Source: Mycoplana dimorpha (GTDB taxonomy: Bacteria > Pseudomonadota > Alphaproteobacteria > Rhizobiales > Rhizobiaceae). From it: 57,988 bases of DNA. A program made the position numbers and the translations under genes. Below are positions 54,413 to 57,988 of the stretch, piece by piece. The DNA is taken from contig NZ_PZZZ01000011.1 in NCBI RefSeq assembly GCF_003046475.1, positions 1-57,988 on the forward strand, written 5' to 3'. How positions within the stretch are numbered: the stretch's first letter is position 1; each line of letters opens with the position of its first letter. A model generated the notes under the pieces. The model saw only the letters and a program-made list of their open reading frames with translations. It did not search any database and had not been told where the DNA came from.

Positions 54413-54994
54413 ATGGATAGTTTTCATACTGATGAGCGCAAGCGCATCGGTGAGCGTCTAAGGCTGCGGCGCAAGATGCGCTCCATGTCACTGAAGGAAG
54501 TAGCCGATGGTTCGGGCCTGTCGGTGGGCATGTTGAGCCAGGTCGAACGTGGGCTGACCTCGCCCTCGATCAAGTCGATGCGCGCGATCTGTGATGCACT
54601 GGAGATGCCGGTCAAATGGCTTTTCGAGGCGCAGCAATCGCAGCACGACGATGATGCGGAATTTGTCGTGCGCTTGGCCTCGCGGCGCGAGATCGCCTAT
54701 GATGAAGGCGGGCTGTTCAAGCAGATCCTGACTCCGGACACCCAGCCCAAGATCCAGATGCTGCGCTTTGTCATGCAGCCCGGCGCCGATTCCGGCGAGC
54801 CATATTCGAACAGCGAGGGCGGAAAATGCGGTATCGTGCTGGCGGGCACGATGGAGCTGGAACTGGACGGGTATCGCATGACCATACGCGAGGGGGACAG
54901 CTTTGCCTTCCCGGCCACGGCGTTGGTGCGCTACTGGAACGAAGGTTCTCAAGTCTGCGAAGTGCTTTGGATCGTGTCCCCGGCGACGGTCTAG
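54413..54994 (+). CDS. XRE-type regulator with C-terminal cupin (PuuR-like)
   Basis: 193 residues from ATG 54413. The N-terminal helix-turn-helix (RMSLKEVADGSGLSVGMLSQ is represented by MSLKEVADGSGLSVGMLSQV) is followed by a cupin (about 110-188: LRFVMQPGADSGEPYSNSEG, GIVLAGTMELELDGYRMTIR). PuuR and related proteins repress amine-catabolic genes until the amine binds. Divergent placement from the cassette D operon supports local control. The stop overlaps the end of an IS630 remnant on the other strand, so an insertion reached the very end of this gene. Confidence 0.92.
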   Translation: MDSFHTDERKRIGERLRLRRKMRSMSLKEVADGSGLSVGMLSQVERGLTSPSIKSMRAICDALEMPVKWLFEAQQSQHDDDAEFVVRLASRREIAYDEGGLFKQILTPDTQPKIQMLRFVMQPGADSGEPYSNSEGGKCGIVLAGTMELELDGYRMTIREGDSFAFPATALVRYWNEGSQVCEVLWIVSPATV

Positions 54995-55237
54995 TGGTTT
55001 GACTCCAACGTTCGGAGCCCACGGTTTCGTGCGACGATGATGTCATCGGCGTCGGCTTTCCAGATGAACGGTGCGGGGCTTGTCGGCATTGTATTCACGG
55101 ATGAAGCGGTTGATGGCGGCCTGAAGATCGACGTCGGAATGGAAGACGCGGTGCTTGAGCCTGCGCCGCGTGAGCTTGGCGAAGAAGCCCGCGACGGCGT
55201 TGAGCCAGGAACAGGATGTTGGGGGGCATCGTAAAGT
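54991..55237 (-). pseudogene. IS630-family transposase C-terminal remnant
   Basis: From about 55237 leftward: PTSCSWLNAVAGFFAKLTRR, then FHSDVDLQAAINRFIREYNA, the DDE-domain end of IS630 transposases. A frameshift near 55075 moves the match to another frame (PFIWKADADDIIVARNRGLR) ending at a stop at 54991-54993. The upstream two-thirds of the transposase is missing. The last bases overlap the stop codon of the convergent XRE gene. Confidence 0.8.
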
Positions 55238-55254
55238 TAACTTGAAGGCATTCC

Positions 55255-55965
55255 GGCGGCCGCTATCGCGGCTGGTTGACACTTGCCGAGGCCTTCGCCC
55301 GATCGTCGAATGCCGCGACAGTGGCGCTTGCGGAAGAGGTCGGACTCGACAATGTCATTGCTGCCGCGCGAGAACTCGGCATCAAGGCGCCACTGGCCAA
55401 CACGCCGTCTCTGGCGCTCGGCACATCCGAAGTAAACCTGCTTGACCTCACCAGCGCCTATGCGTCCGTCCATCTCGGCAAGGCGCCGGTCGAGCCCTGG
55501 GGCATCATCGACTTTCAAGCCGCCGGACAGCCGAAAGCGTTTCGAGGTTCACAGGTAAAGCCGAATACCGACCTGTCGCCCTACCGATCGGATCTCCTCG
55601 ACCTCCTGCAACTGGTTGTCGAGCGCGGCACCGGACGTGGAGCCCACCCGGGCGCGTTTGTCGCCGGCAAAACCGGCACCAGCCAGAACAATCGCGATGC
55701 TTGGTTCGTCCCCTTCACGGAGCCGCTCGTTGCGGGCGTTTGGGTGAGCAATGACGATGCCACGCCGATGAATGGCGTCACCGGGGGCGCCTTGCCAGCG
55801 CATATCTGGCGGGACTTCATGCGTGAGGCGATGGCCGCGTCTGCTCCGAACGGAGCGGGAGTAAGTATCGACGCCACGGCCTGCTCCCGCAGTTACCGTT
55901 CCCTCAGGCCTTCAGATTGCACCTACCAGCCCTATTCCGGCCGACGGAGGCTCTGCAAAAAGTGA
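55255..55965 (+). pseudogene. Class A penicillin-binding protein gene fragment (transpeptidase end)
   Basis: The frame begins abruptly with RYRGWLTLAEAFARSSNAAT and carries the transpeptidase motifs SSN and KTGTSQ (VAGKTGTSQNNRDAWFVPFT), then ALPAHIWRDFMREAM. The glycosyltransferase domain and the catalytic Ser-x-x-Lys motif are absent, so it cannot act. After about residue 195 the sequence (SIDATACSRSYRSLRPSDC) does not look like a native ending. The 5' junction adjoins the IS630 debris. Confidence 0.78.
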
Positions 55966-56437
55966 TGCTACGGGCCCGCGGGTGCCGGAAACTGTAGGAG
56001 ACGTCCCCGACGCGGCGACCAAGGGTGGCATCCGTCGCGGCCTTCGTCCGCGATTACTGTTCCGGACGGCGCCCTTGAGGCAGAACTGGCTTAACTGAGA
56101 AGAGAGGATTTTGGGCTCATCGCAGCTTATTTAAAGGAAGCGAAGATGAGCCAAAATCGGGGCCGCAGAAATTAGCGGCCGAACAGGTGATCAACGGGTG
56201 ATGTCACGTGAACTTGGTGTCAAGGGCAGGCGTGTAGAACACCCGGACGAAGGACGCCCGCGTCAGCACAAGCATGATTGAGTCCCGCAACAGATTACCG
56301 CCCATAGTTTGGTTTGTTTGGCTATTTCGGACGTTTCGCTCTGTGGAATTCCGTCTCAATTACGCCGTCGCCGGCGTCAGCGCTTTGAAATAAGTTTGGT
56401 TCGGCGTCTGCTGGTGAAGGTGAACTGCGGGCCTTGA
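55966..56437. other. Gene-free region with an imperfect inverted repeat
   Basis: About 470 bases with no convincing gene. The only structure seen is an inverted repeat at 56107-56158. No nod box, tRNA or known element end was recognised. Confidence 0.5.
56107..56158. repeat. Inverted repeat, 14-bp arms
   Basis: GATTTTGGGCTCATC at 56107-56121 pairs with GATGAGCCAAAATC at 56145-56158 with one bulged G; 23 bases lie between. It could form a hairpin in RNA or mark a short palindromic intergenic element. No coding sequence surrounds it. Confidence 0.55.
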
Positions 56438-56692
56438 TTGGTGTTGAAGATGTCTAGCTTGCTCTGCGCTGACTGTCGCCTAAAAGCTCAAAAACTAACT
56501 CATAACTACAATCAGTCGAGCCAGTGGTATGGCCCTTCCACCCTTGATAACAAGGTCATCGGCAACCCGTATCATACGGTGTCTGTCGGGCAGTTCTGTC
56601 GGACAGAAATTCAACAGTTCGCCGACGGAAATCTCACCACAAACTTTAATGACCTCAAGTTGGTGCCCACTAATGAAAAGATTTCTGATTGA
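56438..56692 (+). CDS. Small ORF of unknown function
   Basis: 84 codons starting ATG 56438, overlapping the next small gene by 20 bases. The product has a CxxC pair (LLCADCRLKAQK) and a C-terminal half reading FCRTEIQQFADGNLTTNFND. No family was recognised and codon use is weak evidence, so it may not be real. The overlap with a more convincing small gene suggests possible coupling. Confidence 0.35.
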   Translation: MVLKMSSLLCADCRLKAQKLTHNYNQSSQWYGPSTLDNKVIGNPYHTVSVGQFCRTEIQQFADGNLTTNFNDLKLVPTNEKISD

Positions 56693-56879
56693 TATTCCCA
56701 CTCTGACTTCCGTTTGGGTCACGGCTCGCTCCGAGAACGAGGCGATCGCCGCCGTGAACATCGCAACGGCCGATTGTGACCTACACATTCAAATTGGAGA
56801 CGATCGCTGTCCCATTGAGCTCATCAATTTTACCCGTCGCGGAGAATACGAAATCATAGGCGAGGAGGACGAGGAATAA
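56673..56879 (+). CDS. Small acidic protein of unknown function
   Basis: 68 residues from ATG 56673: it starts MKRFLIDIPTLTSVWVTARS and ends YEIIGEEDEE. A regular pattern of beta strands and one helix (SENEAIAAVNIA) looks like a compact folded domain. No family was recognised. It overlaps the preceding small ORF by 20 bases. A strong purine-rich site before the ATG is not visible. Confidence 0.5.
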   Translation: MKRFLIDIPTLTSVWVTARSENEAIAAVNIATADCDLHIQIGDDRCPIELINFTRRGEYEIIGEEDEE

Positions 56880-57169
56880 GAGCGGTAGTATTGCGTTCAC
56901 CGCGCTAGAGGCCGGATACTTATCCGTCTGTTAGCCGATTAAAATCCGTGCGTATTGACACTGATCGAACAGCGCCTTCCTGAGATCAGGCCGCCACGCC
57001 GGTCATGGCTACAAAAACGCGCGCTTTGCACGCTGCTCGTCCCCTTTGTAGGTCATGACACTTCCTTTTAGCGAGACATTGCAGTTCGCGTATCAGCACG
57101 CGAAAGTGCGCCCTTATTGACTCATCGCGCTTTCCGTTTGACAAAAGGGAGTTTAAAGGGGATCTCGCA

Positions 57170-57622
57170 ATGGCCGAAGAACAAAACCCTCCACAACTCA
57201 ACCCGGCGACCAGAGCCGAGGCCGAATCTGCACCCCCTCGGAAGGCGCGGAAGACGCGGGCCCGGAAGACAGAGCCTCGTCCGTCACAATCAACCGAAGC
57301 CATATTGGCGACGTCCACGAAGGGTCGCCGTTATTCTGAAAGCGAGAAGGCTGAAAAGCTCCGCCAGATCGAAGCCCAGATTGCTGATGGCACCACATTG
57401 AAGGCCGCGGTCAAGAACGCAAGCATTTCCGAACAGACCTACTATCAGTGGAAACGCGCAGCGCCGATGGCAAAGAGGTCACAAGCAAACGTGGCCGCTG
57501 GCATCGAGACATTGGCCGATCTCGTTAAGCTTGAAGCGGAGAACCAGCGGTTGCGCGGTTTGCTCGCGGAAAAGCTCCACGCGGAGAACACAGAGCTTCG
57601 CCAGCGGTTGGGGCTGGACTGA
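57170..57622 (+). CDS. syrB: SyrB-family transcriptional regulator
   Basis: 150 residues in the layout of Sinorhizobium SyrB: a low-complexity basic N-terminus (PPRKARKTRARKTEPR), a helix-turn-helix of transposase-OrfA type (YSESEKAEKLRQIEAQIADG and ISEQTYYQWKRAAP), and a leucine-zipper tail (VKLEAENQRLRGLLAEKLHA, ending RQRLGLD). SyrB represses syrM, which controls nod and exopolysaccharide genes in S. meliloti. Proteins of this group occur in several copies on rhizobial plasmids, so the specific role is unsure. AAAGGGGA lies upstream of the ATG and a TTGACA-like box at about 57138. Confidence 0.82.
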   Translation: MAEEQNPPQLNPATRAEAESAPPRKARKTRARKTEPRPSQSTEAILATSTKGRRYSESEKAEKLRQIEAQIADGTTLKAAVKNASISEQTYYQWKRAAPMAKRSQANVAAGIETLADLVKLEAENQRLRGLLAEKLHAENTELRQRLGLD

Positions 57623-57725
57623 GCCGACCGGCTGCAGCTCTTGAAATAACGCCCCGTCTGGATCTATGTGTGGCCCCGGCCGCATGGCTGGATCGCCTTC
57701 CTCGTTTCCGGGAATACTATCTCGC

Positions 57726-57923
57726 ATGAGAGCACGACGCAGCTTCGTTGTTGAATTCAAGTCGAGCCGACGACAACCAAAATCGCAGAGCCCTTTGATT
57801 TGGGGCGACGCCGATCTCAAGGCCATCGCCCGCGAGATCGAGAGTAAATCACCGAACTCTTTCCCAACTGAAGAAATCTCGGATACCACATCGGCTGTCC
57901 GCCGATATGCCGGTCCAAGGTGA
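57726..57923 (+). CDS. Small basic protein of unknown function downstream of syrB
   Basis: 65 residues starting MRARRSFVVEFKSSRRQPKS followed by IWGDADLKAIAREIE. It resembles small proteins I recall next to syrB-like genes and transposon-linked loci in rhizobia, but no function is known. It lies 100 bases after syrB in the same direction. The remaining 65 bases to the window end show nothing recognisable. Confidence 0.45.
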   Translation: MRARRSFVVEFKSSRRQPKSQSPLIWGDADLKAIAREIESKSPNSFPTEEISDTTSAVRRYAGPR

Positions 57924-57988
57924 CGACAAGGTAAGCGAGGCAGCTCTCACGACGGCTCCGCCGAACGAGCGGGGCGCAAACGTGCCGA

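Noticed and set aside
55966-56437. nod box or other symbiosis promoter upstream of the right-end genes
   Set aside because: No sequence with the repeated ATC-N9-GAT pattern of nod boxes was found.

Overview
The window looks like an accessory replicon (megaplasmid or symbiotic-plasmid type) of a rhizobial alphaproteobacterium of the Sinorhizobium/Rhizobium group. The grounds are a Ros/MucR zinc-finger regulator at the left end, a SyrB-type regulator at the right end, many solute-binding-protein ABC transporters, GC-rich coding with strong Shine-Dalgarno sites and stop/start overlaps, and many remnants of IS66, IS3 and IS630 elements. No rRNA, tRNA, CRISPR array, replication or conjugation gene was recognised. 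The species assignment is inference; no database search was possible.

Layout. 1-1538 is a mosaic of transposase debris with a 66-bp piece of an M20 amidohydrolase gene inside it, followed by a mucR-like gene with a TTG start. 2270-7789 (minus strand) is a chemosensory/c-di-GMP block: frameshifted MCP, CheW, a small unknown gene, frameshifted EAL-PAS protein, GGDEF cyclase. 8295-8694 is an IS3-type left end joined to a LysR gene tail. Cassette A (8968-17746) has a GntR/HutC regulator coupled to an M24 peptidase, facing an SBP-permease-permease-ATPase-ATPase-aminotransferase operon; the same 12-mer operator (TTGACTAGACAA) stands before both units. 17818-19945 holds a frameshifted di-haem peroxidase, a YtkA/FixH-like protein and a broken AraC gene.

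Cassette B (20526-31304) is a polyamine-type ABC system woven with an amidase, an M20 peptidase, an FCD-GntR regulator, RidA, a DadA-like oxidase, a DUF1028 protein and a nitrilase-fold amidase. A flavoprotein monooxygenase gene follows (31545-32789). Cassette C (33297-44590) is an AraC regulator, a dipeptide-type ABC system whose two ATPases are fused, a GMC alcohol oxidoreductase, an aldehyde dehydrogenase and an M20D amidohydrolase. In the fused ATPase the first nucleotide-binding domain lacks the Q-loop Gln, catalytic Glu and H-loop His, while the second is intact. 44684-45960 is a second graveyard (cytosine deaminase, MCP/CheW, UvrD-like helicase and OLD-like nuclease pieces). Cassette D (46008-54994) is a complete polyamine-type ABC system with two FAD amine oxidases, an EamA permease, a cupin and a divergent XRE-cupin regulator. 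54991-57988 has IS630 and penicillin-binding-protein remnants, two small unknown ORFs, syrB and a small unknown gene.

Read together, the window is a set of independent import-and-degrade cassettes for nitrogenous compounds (peptides, amides, amines), each with its own regulator and each joined to the next through a seam of dead gene fragments. The most unusual items are the asymmetric ABC ATPase fusion, the GntR and FCD operators that define two regulons, the lost His metal ligand in the CPG2-like M20 peptidase, and the paired OLD/UvrD debris that may be a dead Gabija-like defence locus.
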